Counted from the first letter of the stretch, positions 1 to 7,298 are shown. The stretch is 10,099 nucleotides of DNA from an uncultured Bacteroides sp. (GCF_905207245.1 NZ_CAJLKP010000121.1:1-10099), one strand, 5' to 3'. The notes: generated by a model not told the origin, from the letters alone. Numbers and translations are program-made.

Positions 1-133
1 ATGTAGAATATCTCTCAGAAAAACATTGTATCTTTATGTTAAGAAGAAAAAAGGAATTATGGATTTTGAAGGAGAATGTAACACGCGGACGGCTTCCGTA
101 TTCCAACTGAAGCGGAAAGGGGAAAAGATTCTT
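1..133. other. Left-edge segment with no recognised gene
   Basis: This stretch lies past the early stop of the DUF1016 remnant. I translated the three minus-strand frames and none continues the DUF1016 family. A short open frame on the plus strand (26-268) runs antisense to the DUF1016 remnant and resembles nothing I know. The sequence may be degraded flank or the far side of an old rearrangement joint. Confidence 0.4.
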
Positions 134-370
134 TCAATGCTGAATCCACATAAGCATCCGTTCATAATAGAGGTTGCCAATTTGCCGTTCAAGTGTCCGT
201 GTACTCCAATTACAATCGACTGTTTCTTGCATATAAAACAGTCTCGCCTGTTCACTTTCGACCTTTAAAAGTAGGCGGTAATGTGTCCAACTCAATTCAG
301 GACGCAGTGCGTCACATTTTGGGTAAATGAGATAGAAATTGCGTATGTGGCGCAAGTTACTTTCATCAAA

Positions 371-379
371 ACCCTTTCT
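371..379. repeat. Target-site duplication, left copy (9 bp)
   Basis: ACCCTTTCT is identical to 1691-1699. The duplication encodes RKG of the interrupted DUF1016 protein, and merging the two copies restores the frame. Confidence 0.9.
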
Positions 380-394
380 CACTACTGGGCACTT
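380..394 (+). repeat. Left terminal inverted repeat of the IS element
   Basis: CACTACTGGGCACTT pairs with the inverted copy at 1676-1690, with a single mismatch at the sixth base. It directly abuts the left copy of the 9-bp target duplication. Confidence 0.9.
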
Positions 395-1562
395 AGTCCC
401 GGCTGATTTTCAGTTGTTTATAATTTAGTTCTTTGATATTTTTGTAATCACAATTGGTAAGTATCTCTCTTACAGGTGTTTTATCCAGTAGAGAAAAGCT
501 CAAAATTTGTAGAATTTCGTAGATTGGACGGTTGACTTTCAATTTGTAAGCGACAATGGCAACCAGACAGTATGTTATGATGGCACAGTACACTTGTGTC
601 TTGACAGCATTCATCGTGGTGCCCCAAAAAGATTTTACTTTCAGGTGTTGTTTTATCCATTTGAAAAATAGTTCCACCTGCCAACGGTTCTTGTATAGCA
701 AAGCAATTTCCTCTGCTGAGAGTTCCATGTTGTTGGTGATGAACACAAATTCTCTGTCCAGTTCTTCATCGTAGTATTTAACCCGCTGGAGTTTGTCCGG
801 ATATGCTTTGAGCGATTTATACGTTTCAAGCATTCCGATCTGGTCACATTTTATTCCGGTTGTTTTATCGACTTCACGGGAATACATCCTGCGGAATCTC
901 ATATTATCCTTTGCACGTGTAACGAAGTAAGCACCACTAGCGTGAAGCTTATGCAAACGGGTGAAGTCAACATATCCTTTATCCATGATATAGAAACTTC
1001 CCTTTTCATAACTCAACTCATCCAGCATGTTTACGTCATGTACTTTAGCATTGGTTACCAGTACGACTGTCGGTATGGAAGTCTTTACATCATACAAGGT
1101 ATGAAGTTTGATGCCTCCTTTGTGTTTCCTAAATTCCGCCCACCAAAAAACATTCAGACAAAGGTCTATGGTGGAGGAATCAAAGGCATAAACATTACCG
1201 TCAACTTTCACCTCGAAGTCATTTTTGTTGTAGCTATTACGGGCTTCCGCAATCAGGGTATAAGCAAATTCTTCGTAGATACGATAATCTCTATTCCGGT
1301 TTGCTTTCCCCAGATTGGTACGGCTAACTGTTGCACCGAATCCCAAGTGATAGTACTTGTTCTTGTGTGCCTCGAGGCTGAGCATAAGGTCACGCATACT
1401 GTCTCGGGCGGTCAGTTGTCCAAAGATCATGCACAGCATCTGACTCCAACAGGTGAATGTTCTCATTTTCTTATTCCCGGAATACTTCTCTACCAAGCGG
1501 TCAAAGACACGACGGGGAAGAAAATCTGTAAGTTGAGCGAAGATATATTTGCCTTGATTCAT
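393..1562 (-). CDS. IS4-family DDE transposase (DUF4372 N-terminal domain)
   Basis: This protein catalyses transposition of the surrounding insertion sequence. Counting from the ATG at 1562 it has 389 residues. The N-terminal stretch (MNQGKYIFAQLTDFLPRRVF onward) is of the DUF4372 type seen in Bacteroidota IS4-family transposases. The catalytic triad is visible: D at about residue 128 (VYAFDSSTIDL), D at about 194 (FYIMDKGYVDF), and E at about 297. That E lies in the family's YREK signature, with Y290, R293, E297 and K304 spaced Y-x2-R-x3-E-x6-K. A TTG at 1601 would add 13 residues, but the ATG start gives the usual family N terminus. The frame is intact, so the enzyme is probably functional. 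The stop codon TAA (393-395) overlaps the left inverted repeat. Confidence 0.93.
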   Translation of the reverse strand: MNQGKYIFAQLTDFLPRRVFDRLVEKYSGNKKMRTFTCWSQMLCMIFGQLTARDSMRDLMLSLEAHKNKYYHLGFGATVSRTNLGKANRNRDYRIYEEFAYTLIAEARNSYNKNDFEVKVDGNVYAFDSSTIDLCLNVFWWAEFRKHKGGIKLHTLYDVKTSIPTVVLVTNAKVHDVNMLDELSYEKGSFYIMDKGYVDFTRLHKLHASGAYFVTRAKDNMRFRRMYSREVDKTTGIKCDQIGMLETYKSLKAYPDKLQRVKYYDEELDREFVFITNNMELSAEEIALLYKNRWQVELFFKWIKQHLKVKSFWGTTMNAVKTQVYCAIITYCLVAIVAYKLKVNRPIYEILQILSFSLLDKTPVREILTNCDYKNIKELNYKQLKISRD

Positions 1563-1628
1563 TGTCTTGAGCTTTTGGGCAAAGCTAAAACAACTTTTCA
1601 ATTCAAATCGTCACGCTCCAAAAAAACA

Positions 1629-1658
1629 CATAACTATGCGATTATCAAAGATTTCAAA
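1629..1658 (-). promoter_or_regulatory. Candidate transposase promoter, Bacteroides type
   Basis: On the minus strand TTTG (1655-1658) is followed after 18 bases by TAGTTATG (1629-1636). The latter matches the Bacteroides -7 consensus TAnnTTTG except for one base. The spacing fits the known -33/-7 layout, and the site lies inside the element about 65 bases ahead of the transposase ATG. This is a motif match only. Confidence 0.4.
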
Positions 1659-1675
1659 GAACGATGTTTAATTTA

Positions 1676-1690
1676 AAGTGCCCACTAGTG
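1676..1690 (-). repeat. Right terminal inverted repeat of the IS element
   Basis: Read on the minus strand this is CACTAGTGGGCACTT, matching the left end at 14 of 15 bases. It directly abuts the right copy of the target duplication. Confidence 0.9.
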
Positions 1691-1699
1691 ACCCTTTCT
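1691..1699. repeat. Target-site duplication, right copy (9 bp)
   Basis: ACCCTTTCT is identical to 371-379. Nine bases is within the range known for IS4-family elements. Confidence 0.9.
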
Positions 1700-1951
1700 G
1701 TATTTTTTAGTCAGTTTATCAGATAATTGTTTGAGTACTTGTTTCCCATATTCTGCCCGTTCCTTGCCGTTCTGTTCTTCCTCTACAATGGCTCTGCCGA
1801 TGTGCCAATAGGCTTTTACCATTGCAAAATTAGCGGTACGGTAAACACTTGTACGTGCATCCTCGATTATTTGAGTAATCGTGTCGTAAAGCGTATTGAT
1901 TCCTTTTGTTATTTCTCCACCTGCTGCCATATCAGTATCATAATTTAGATG

Positions 1952-1959
1952 CAAAGTTA
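1952..1959 (-). promoter_or_regulatory. Candidate -7 box for the DUF1016 gene
   Basis: TAACTTTG on the minus strand fits the Bacteroides -7 consensus TAnnTTTG exactly and lies about 21 bases ahead of the ATG at 1930. No clear TTTG -33 box is present at the usual distance, so the call is tentative. It argues against the TTG start at 1954, which would overlap the box. Confidence 0.4.
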
Positions 1960-2284
1960 CTAACTTTAAACGGCTTGAATGTTAGATAGAATACTTTCTT
2001 TCATGCTCCGTAAGGATAAATAGGGACTTAAAACAGGGGCTTTTCTTTGGGGGCTTTTAAAACTTGATAAAAAGAGAACTGAATTTTGACTGTTTTTTTC
2101 ATCAGGTACAACAACCATTAGCACACCATTAACCACCCCTCAATAACAACCATAAGACAATAGGATACACAAGCCAAATACCTGTTGATAACTTTTTTAA
2201 GAGAAGTGATGCAAAAGTTTAAAAAGACTTTTTTAGCTTGCCTTTTATAAAGGCAAAAACTCAGAAAGTCAATTCAAGAAAAAA
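1960..2284. other. AT-rich intergenic region with short direct repeats
   Basis: About 325 bases lie between the immunity gene and the DUF1016 gene. I see no coding sequence that I can support on either strand. The region holds two copies of GGGGCTTTT (2036-2044 and 2050-2058), two copies of AACAACCAT (2110-2118 and 2145-2153), a stretch on the plus strand without G (2122-2155), and small AT-rich hairpins near 2220-2256. Confidence 0.5.
2219..2256 (-). terminator. Possible weak terminator after the immunity gene
   Basis: An 8-bp stem with a 3-base loop (2238-2245 with 2249-2256, TTGCCTTT paired with AAAGGCAA) lies about 30 bases beyond the immunity stop. A second AT-only palindrome is at 2221-2233. 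Read on the minus strand, the first hairpin is not followed directly by a clean T tract, so termination here is uncertain. Confidence 0.3.
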
Positions 2285-2932
2285 TCAAATTGAAATTATG
2301 CGAAGTTCATCAATTGGATATTTCTTCTTTTCATATTCATATATTGCTTCCTCTTTACGCAATATAAACTCATCTCTTCTGTCTAAATACTTAAGAATAC
2401 TTAAGGCTTGCAGTGAATTGTCATGATTAAATGCCCAGTCTATTAAAAAATCCCATTCATTTGCACCCCTTACCCATTCTTGCCCTTTTTCAAATAGCGT
2501 TAAGAGTTGCGATTTATAGTCATTCAATTCTTCCAAATTATTTATTGAACAACTCCAAATAGTTATCTTCTTATGAAAGACCATGTCAATTTCATACCAC
2601 CTGTACAAACCTGTTAATGTTTCATTATTCCTTATATCTCTTATTAGCTTTTTCTTTAAAGAGATAGGTATCTCTTTTCGGTTGTTAATAGCTTCACATT
2701 TGATATTGTTTGCAATATTACTTATTGGCTTATTTAGTATGCGCAGTGATATATCTAATAAATAATAGTCGCTTCCTATTTTTTTTCTTAAGTCAAAGTA
2801 ATACCCGTATAGTAATTGTTTTTCTATATCAAGATAAGTTTTGTAAGAATTTGTCTTATCATCGAAAAACAATCCTTCATTTTGAGTAGGAACGTCTAAT
2901 ACATTCCTAATTTTGTTAATTATATCTTCCAT
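2285..2932 (-). CDS. Putative immunity protein for the Rhs nuclease toxin
   Basis: This is a 215-residue protein that I do not recognise from sequence. Its position defines the likely role: the ATG overlaps the last 13 bases of the rhs gene, the standard place for a cognate immunity gene of an Rhs or other polymorphic toxin, so the two would be translated from one message. The protein has no signal peptide or membrane segment, so it should be cytoplasmic, as expected for blocking a nuclease. It is rich in charged and helix-favouring residues (for example 80-120 and the EEAIYEYEKKKYP tail) and has aromatic clusters around residues 40-60 and 140-170 (EWVRGANEWDFLIDWAF). It is strongly AT-rich like the toxin tip, consistent with co-transfer. 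There is no obvious ribosome binding site, which fits coupling to rhs translation. The immunity role is inferred from position. Confidence 0.7.
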   Translation of the reverse strand: MEDIINKIRNVLDVPTQNEGLFFDDKTNSYKTYLDIEKQLLYGYYFDLRKKIGSDYYLLDISLRILNKPISNIANNIKCEAINNRKEIPISLKKKLIRDIRNNETLTGLYRWYEIDMVFHKKITIWSCSINNLEELNDYKSQLLTLFEKGQEWVRGANEWDFLIDWAFNHDNSLQALSILKYLDRRDEFILRKEEAIYEYEKKKYPIDELRIISI

Positions 2933-5900
2933 AAAGGTACTTGTGTTACACTGGTAGTAGTATTAGCAGTCGATGTGCCTATTAATGGATTATTTGAATC
3001 TGAAAAACCATTCTCACCAAATGTGCCACTACCGCTATTTATAATATCATCTTTCGAAATTTGTTTTCCACTTCTTTTCGCATTTCCGCTTTTCACTTCC
3101 ACTGCAACTATTTTTCCAGTTTTTTTATTCCGAATAAGAACATCCACATAGCGAACTCCTTTTTCCGTATGAACTGTTACTTGCCGTCCTAATATTTCAA
3201 CATTTGGATTATTCGATAGCTTATTATAAATCAAATCTTCTGCTTTCTTTCCATTTGCTTTATTAGCTTTTCTTTGTGCAGCACTACATTCCAATCCAAA
3301 CGGGTCTAACCACGTATTTGGGTCGTGTACATAAGCGTATAAAGTAGGATTATTTCCTGATAGTCGAATCGGGTCTTGTGATAAGTAACTGCCTGTTTCA
3401 GGTGAATAGTAACGATAACGGTTGTAGCATAGATTAGTCTCAGAATCAAAGTATTGCCCAGCCCAACGAAATGGACAATCAAATTCAGAGCCTTTATTAA
3501 CCGTAAGTACTTTTCCATAAATATCCAATGTACAATCCCAAGTTTTATCCCCCTGTTCATTGTACATCTGAATAGGTGTACCCAAATAGTCAAACACAAT
3601 GGAGTATTGTTTGCCGTCCTGCATCTTCGCTGTAGGTACAAACGTGCCAGCCTCGAATACCCAGGTGGTAATATCTTTGGTCGGTTCTTTGGGTGGAATG
3701 CTTTCCTCCTCATCCGGTTGCATATCAGTGGCTTTGTAGTCCCACTCATGGATAGGCACATTGCCGTCCCATACCCAACGTGTAATCTTCCCGAAGTATT
3801 GTTTTGCCGTCCGCCGTCCCAACGCATCGTATCGGAACTCCACCGGTCTTCCGTCCGGGCGTATGACTTTCTTCAACATCCCGTTGGAACTCCACTCGTA
3901 CAGCCATCCCGTTCCCGTTGCCAAGCAGCGGATGCCCCGTTCCTTCTCCATTCGCTTGCGGTCGAACCTTACGCCCGTTTCCTGCAACTGCTTGAATTCA
4001 CGGAAAATGAGGTTCCCCTCGTCATCGTAATGGTAGAAACAATCCGGGTCTTCCAAAAGTTTTCCTCCGGCACCGTATTTGCGGTCTTTCTTATCCGGTG
4101 TCTCAAAAAGGTTACCCACGAAATCCGGTGTACGGTAAATCACATCCGTTTCCGAACCTTGCATGGTTTCCTGCCGGATAAGGAAGTCGAAACGGTCGTA
4201 GTCGTAGCGTGTGACAGTACCTGTCAGCTCGTTCTCCTTGGAGAGCAGGCGGTTGGCGATACCCCATTGGTAGCGGTAGGCACCTTTCTCTATGCCGCCC
4301 GACCGTACTGACTTGTGTACCTCCCTGCCGAAGCAGTCACGTTCCGTCCTGACAGTCACACCGCCGGAAAAGGTGCGCTGCACCTCCAGCCCGGTATTGT
4401 CACGTACCCATGACGCCTGCCAGCTCTCGCCCGCCTGCATGGTCTGCAAGTTGCCTTCCCGGTCGTACGTATGACGGATGTCCGCTCCCAGGCTGCTGGT
4501 GATACGGGTACAGTTGCCCTCGCTGTCGTACGTGCGGTTGACGGTATATTCTCCCTGTTTCTCCTCTATAATCTGTCCCGTCTTCCTGTCACGGGTGAAC
4601 TCCAGCAGGTTCTCGCTGTTTTCCGCCTTGACAAGCATTCCGTCCTTGTCATACGTGTAAAGGGATACATCGCCGTCGTACTGTTCTTCCTTCAGGATGT
4701 TGTCCAACCCGTCATACAGGTATTCCGTCCATTTGTCCCCGGGACGGTTTACCCGTGTGACACGTCCGGCACCATCGCGCTCATACTCGCGCCGCAGCCC
4801 GTCGAAACCGATTTCCGTAACGACTTGTCCCAAACCGTCCAACTCGAAGAAATAGTTGTCACCCGCCTCGTTTCCGATGCGCCGGAGCTGCAACTCGCTG
4901 TTGTAACCGAATGTAATCCGATGGCGTTCCTGCTCACGGCTTTTCAATACCCCCAATGCCCCATAGGTGAACTTCACCTCGCGGATGTTGTCCGTGGCAT
5001 GTACCATGTTCCCCATGGCGTCGTACTCGAACTGGTGCACGTTGCCGTCCGGTTCTTCCAGCCGTATCAGGTTGTCCGCCCGGTCATAGGCGTACCGGGT
5101 GGCATTGCCTTTGACATCCACCGCCTGTATAAGCCTGCCCCTACCGTCGTATTCCCACCTGCGGAACAGGCCGTTGGGGAACCGCAGCAGTTCGAGGTCG
5201 TAGCGGTCGTTGAAGGTGAGGGTATAGACGCGTCCCTGCCCGTCGGTAATGGTATGCAATACGCCTCCCTCGTAAGTGTATTTCACAGTCTCCCCGCTGA
5301 GCGTGGTGCGGCTGACGACACGGTCCATCCCGTCGTAATCCCAAGAAAGTTGTTTCCCTCCCGGCGTACAGAGCAGGACGAGGTTGCGGTTTCCGTCGTA
5401 GCTCAGGAACGTATCCTCGCCGTTCTCGTCCGTTATCCGGACAGGTTGGCCAAACTCGTTGTAGGAAGTCTTGCGGGTATAACCTTCGGGGTTGACCGTG
5501 ACCTCCAGTTCCTGATATCCGTTGTACTGCTGGCGCGTGATTCCCCCATTGGCATCCACTATCTTGTAGATGAGCTTGTCCTCCCCGTAATGGTATTCGG
5601 TTTCGGCACCCTCCCCGTTACGGATATGGGTGTAGCCTTTGCCGTAACGGATGAAGTACTCCATGACGCCGCCGTCCCCCCATGTATGCACACAACGGGC
5701 GTTCTCACCTTTGCCTTCGTATTCCCAATGGAAGGCCATGCCTCCCTGATTGGTCAGCTGTACCAGCAGATGCCCGTCGGTATAGACGAAATGCTTGCTG
5801 ACATCCAGTGCGTCGGTGGTCTCCACCATGTCGCCCCGGTCGTCATAACGATAGCGGACAAGCCTGGTCTCCTCACCGTCCTGCTTCATGGACACACAGC

Positions 5901-7227
5901 ATACCCGTCCCAATTCGTCGGTTTCCACCTTCAAGCGTTCCCCCCGAGAAGATACGATTCCCGCCAGTTTTCCAGCCGAAGCGTATTCGAAACGGATGCG
6001 GAACCCGTCTTTGGTGGATATGTCCGACACCATGCGGTAGCCGAAGCGGTTCTCCGGTCCGTCGAACCGATATTGAAGTCCCCGGATGTCGGTCAGCAGA
6101 TAACCCTGCCCGTCAAGCATCCAGAGCAATTGTTCCTTGCGGTCAAAATAGGAATCCCCCGGTTCCAGCACGGGCAGGAAGGACTCCCGTCCGTCAGCAT
6201 GGCGGAAGAGGAAAGCCCCTTCTTCCAGCCGCCGGATGCCCAGGTTGTAACTGTGGTGCCAGTTGTAGCCCAACGGGCCGTCCACGGCGGCATCGCTGTA
6301 ATAGGTGCGTTCCCAAACGATGGGGATGGGGCCTGGCAGCTCGAAATCCACGTTGGTGTGGTACACCCTGCCTGTTGCCGCATCGACCGGCTCGCCGAAT
6401 GTCTTGCATTTGATGGGCTGGAGAATGTCCGCCAGCCGGTTCTTTCCTTTCTTTCTCAGTCTGTCAATCAGGTCCTGGAACTTGTCGCCCAGCTTTTTCC
6501 ACATTTTTCCCAGCCCCTTGAGCCCGAACTTCATTGCCAGCGCGAACATGTCGATGGTGGGCGGCCCGCCCACGAGCACCGGTTTGCCTACAGAGGTGAT
6601 GGTGGAGAGCATGGATGTGGGTGCCAGCAACGCCTTGCTCACTTTCTTGGGCTTTCCCTTGCGGGGAATGGTCGGGATGCCGACCAGGTTGCAGGAGAGC
6701 GCCGGATGTGTCAGCGTGGAGCAGGGGGCACCGTCCGCCAGCACGGTCGCGCTGCCCATCCACATCTCCGACTCGGACATGCCGCTGACCAGCGGTGCCG
6801 GGTGCAGGACGAATGCAGGCAGGTGCACGATGCCTATACCCGCCTGCGCAATCCACTGGTTATGCACCTTCACCGTAGGTGCCATCCCCTTGAGAATGCT
6901 GCACGCCACTCCCGCCACCCCTTCGGTGACGGGCGGCATGGCGGCGGCGATGCCTGCCATGATGTCCGCCATGAGGTCATATACTTTCCCCACATGCGGC
7001 ACGGGCATGACGGGTGACGGCGGTGTGACCGTAGGGTGCATGTCTATCCCTATGGCAAGGTCGCCGAACTTGGCTACGGGCATGCCCGGCATGGATGGGA
7101 GCAGTCCGCCCAGTCCCGCCTGGAGCTTGTCCAGGGCAGCCTTTGAGTCGGCGAAAAGGTCGGAGAATCCCCGTCTGGTGCTGTTGTTGTCAACGGCATC
7201 AGCTATATTTTTCAACACATCTGACAT
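2920..7227 (-). CDS. PAAR-Rhs T6SS effector with C-terminal PD-(D/E)XK nuclease toxin
   Basis: This 1435-residue polymorphic toxin has a visible domain order. Residues 1-70 form a helical/proline-rich lead. Residues about 71-225 form a PAAR-like domain (GSATVLADGAPCSTLTHPAL) that would seat the protein on the VgrG spike. A DUF6531 segment starts at about 274 (CKTFGEPVDAATGRVYHTNV). Many YD repeats follow (YDDRGDM, YDGRGRL, YDREGN, YDALGRR and others), the type that builds the hollow Rhs shell. The Rhs core end spans about 1215-1312 and finishes in DPNTWLDPFGL (D1302, D1308, L1312), the self-cleavage motif. Residues 1313-1435 are the toxin, with E1330, D1362 (GVRYVDVLI) and E1377-x-K1379 (AVEVKSG) laid out as a PD-(D/E)XK nuclease core. 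The substrate is probably DNA of a rival cell, but RNA cannot be excluded. The ATG at 7227 gives a complete N terminus. No signal peptide is seen, as expected for T6SS cargo. Base composition falls sharply over the last few hundred codons. Confidence 0.93.
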   Translation of the reverse strand: MSDVLKNIADAVDNNSTRRGFSDLFADSKAALDKLQAGLGGLLPSMPGMPVAKFGDLAIGIDMHPTVTPPSPVMPVPHVGKVYDLMADIMAGIAAAMPPVTEGVAGVACSILKGMAPTVKVHNQWIAQAGIGIVHLPAFVLHPAPLVSGMSESEMWMGSATVLADGAPCSTLTHPALSCNLVGIPTIPRKGKPKKVSKALLAPTSMLSTITSVGKPVLVGGPPTIDMFALAMKFGLKGLGKMWKKLGDKFQDLIDRLRKKGKNRLADILQPIKCKTFGEPVDAATGRVYHTNVDFELPGPIPIVWERTYYSDAAVDGPLGYNWHHSYNLGIRRLEEGAFLFRHADGRESFLPVLEPGDSYFDRKEQLLWMLDGQGYLLTDIRGLQYRFDGPENRFGYRMVSDISTKDGFRIRFEYASAGKLAGIVSSRGERLKVETDELGRVCCVSMKQDGEETRLVRYRYDDRGDMVETTDALDVSKHFVYTDGHLLVQLTNQGGMAFHWEYEGKGENARCVHTWGDGGVMEYFIRYGKGYTHIRNGEGAETEYHYGEDKLIYKIVDANGGITRQQYNGYQELEVTVNPEGYTRKTSYNEFGQPVRITDENGEDTFLSYDGNRNLVLLCTPGGKQLSWDYDGMDRVVSRTTLSGETVKYTYEGGVLHTITDGQGRVYTLTFNDRYDLELLRFPNGLFRRWEYDGRGRLIQAVDVKGNATRYAYDRADNLIRLEEPDGNVHQFEYDAMGNMVHATDNIREVKFTYGALGVLKSREQERHRITFGYNSELQLRRIGNEAGDNYFFELDGLGQVVTEIGFDGLRREYERDGAGRVTRVNRPGDKWTEYLYDGLDNILKEEQYDGDVSLYTYDKDGMLVKAENSENLLEFTRDRKTGQIIEEKQGEYTVNRTYDSEGNCTRITSSLGADIRHTYDREGNLQTMQAGESWQASWVRDNTGLEVQRTFSGGVTVRTERDCFGREVHKSVRSGGIEKGAYRYQWGIANRLLSKENELTGTVTRYDYDRFDFLIRQETMQGSETDVIYRTPDFVGNLFETPDKKDRKYGAGGKLLEDPDCFYHYDDEGNLIFREFKQLQETGVRFDRKRMEKERGIRCLATGTGWLYEWSSNGMLKKVIRPDGRPVEFRYDALGRRTAKQYFGKITRWVWDGNVPIHEWDYKATDMQPDEEESIPPKEPTKDITTWVFEAGTFVPTAKMQDGKQYSIVFDYLGTPIQMYNEQGDKTWDCTLDIYGKVLTVNKGSEFDCPFRWAGQYFDSETNLCYNRYRYYSPETGSYLSQDPIRLSGNNPTLYAYVHDPNTWLDPFGLECSAAQRKANKANGKKAEDLIYNKLSNNPNVEILGRQVTVHTEKGVRYVDVLIRNKKTGKIVAVEVKSGNAKRSGKQISKDDIINSGSGTFGENGFSDSNNPLIGTSTANTTTSVTQVPLWKI
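2923..3291 (-). other. Rhs C-terminal toxin domain, released after the DPFGL motif
   Basis: These 123 codons follow the predicted cleavage point after L1312. The segment opens with a lysine/alanine-rich linker (ECSAAQRKANKANGKKAE). The nuclease core follows: E18, LGRQVTV, D50 in RYVDVL, and E65-V-K67-S-G (numbering from the cleavage point). The pattern matches restriction-endonuclease-fold toxins of polymorphic toxin systems, in which the acidic residues bind metal and the lysine is catalytic. A downstream KQISKDDIINSGSGTFG segment resembles the basic helix-glycine region that follows the EVKSG strand in such toxins. The last 30 residues are Ser/Thr/Asn-rich. Family assignment is from motif reading only. 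Confidence 0.75.
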
Positions 7228-7240
7228 AGTGAGAACGGTT

Positions 7241-7298
7241 TAGAAAAGTAAAGAAAGGAAACAGCCGGAGAGGTTAACCGGAGTTCTCCGGCTGTTTC
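7241..7298 (-). terminator. Rho-independent terminator after tssC
   Basis: A perfect 14-bp stem (7258-7271 with 7285-7298, GAAACAGCCGGAGA and its complement) encloses a 13-base loop. On the minus strand it is followed by a T/C-rich run (CTTTCTTTACTTTTCTA), the layout of an intrinsic terminator for the tssB-tssC transcript. The plus-strand side has no T run, so it is not bidirectional. It sits only about 15 bases after the tssC stop and about 30 bases before the rhs start. Confidence 0.85.

Larger units (their letters stand above)
380..1690 (-). mobile_element. Complete IS4-family insertion sequence, about 1.31 kb
   Basis: The two ends are inverted copies matching at 14 of 15 positions: CACTACTGGGCACTT reading in from 380, and CACTAGTGGGCACTT reading in from 1690 on the other strand. 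The element is flanked on both sides by the same nine bases, ACCCTTTCT (371-379 and 1691-1699), which is the target duplication expected from a cut-and-paste DDE transposase. One transposase gene fills almost the whole interior, and its stop codon lies inside the left inverted repeat. I cannot assign an ISfinder name from sequence alone. The near-perfect ends, intact transposase and unchanged duplicates suggest a recent, possibly still mobile copy. Confidence 0.92.
134..1930 (-). pseudogene. DUF1016 (YhcG-like) gene, split by an IS4-family element and short at its C terminus
   Basis: The N-terminal part lies at 1691-1930 and the rest at 134-379, with the insertion sequence between them. Joining the halves and counting the 9-bp duplicate once gives a continuous frame (...KKYRKG + FDESNLRH...) of about 158 codons. 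The joined protein has hallmark DUF1016 N-domain strings: YWHIGRAIVEEEQNGK, LSWTHYRLLLKV and NWSTRTLERQIGNLYYER. Full-length family members are usually about twice this length and end in a PD-(D/E)XK nuclease domain, which is absent here: the frame stops at 134-136 shortly after YYERML. Family members are thought to act in DNA processing or defence and are common on mobile DNA. I chose the ATG at 1930 because the upstream alternative is a TTG at 1954 that would overlap a likely promoter box. The gene is almost certainly inactive. Some genomes do carry N-domain-only relatives, so the truncation may predate the insertion. Confidence 0.85.

Noticed and set aside
26..268. Plus-strand 80-codon open frame at the left edge
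   Set aside because: It overlaps the DUF1016 remnant antisense, shows no family features and has no supporting promoter.
942..1676. Plus-strand open frame of 244 codons inside the insertion sequence
   Set aside because: It is antisense to an intact DDE transposase with all catalytic residues, and its translation resembles no protein family.
1930..1954. Alternative TTG start of the DUF1016 gene at 1954
   Set aside because: The TTG lies inside a good promoter -7 motif, and the ATG at 1930 gives the expected family N terminus.
4471..7017. Very long plus-strand open frame (848 codons) opposite rhs
   Set aside because: It lies wholly antisense to a clear PAAR-Rhs gene. It is open because of the codon bias of the GC-rich minus strand and has no recognisable domain.
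3300..7200. Recurrent short motifs across rhs as a possible CRISPR or tandem DNA repeat
   Set aside because: The recurrence comes from degenerate YD-repeat codons in a single coding frame, not identical units with regular spacers.
7228..7257. TACTTTTC on the minus strand as a -7 box for rhs
   Set aside because: It differs from TAnnTTTG at the conserved final G, and no -33 box lies at the right distance because the terminator hairpin occupies that space.
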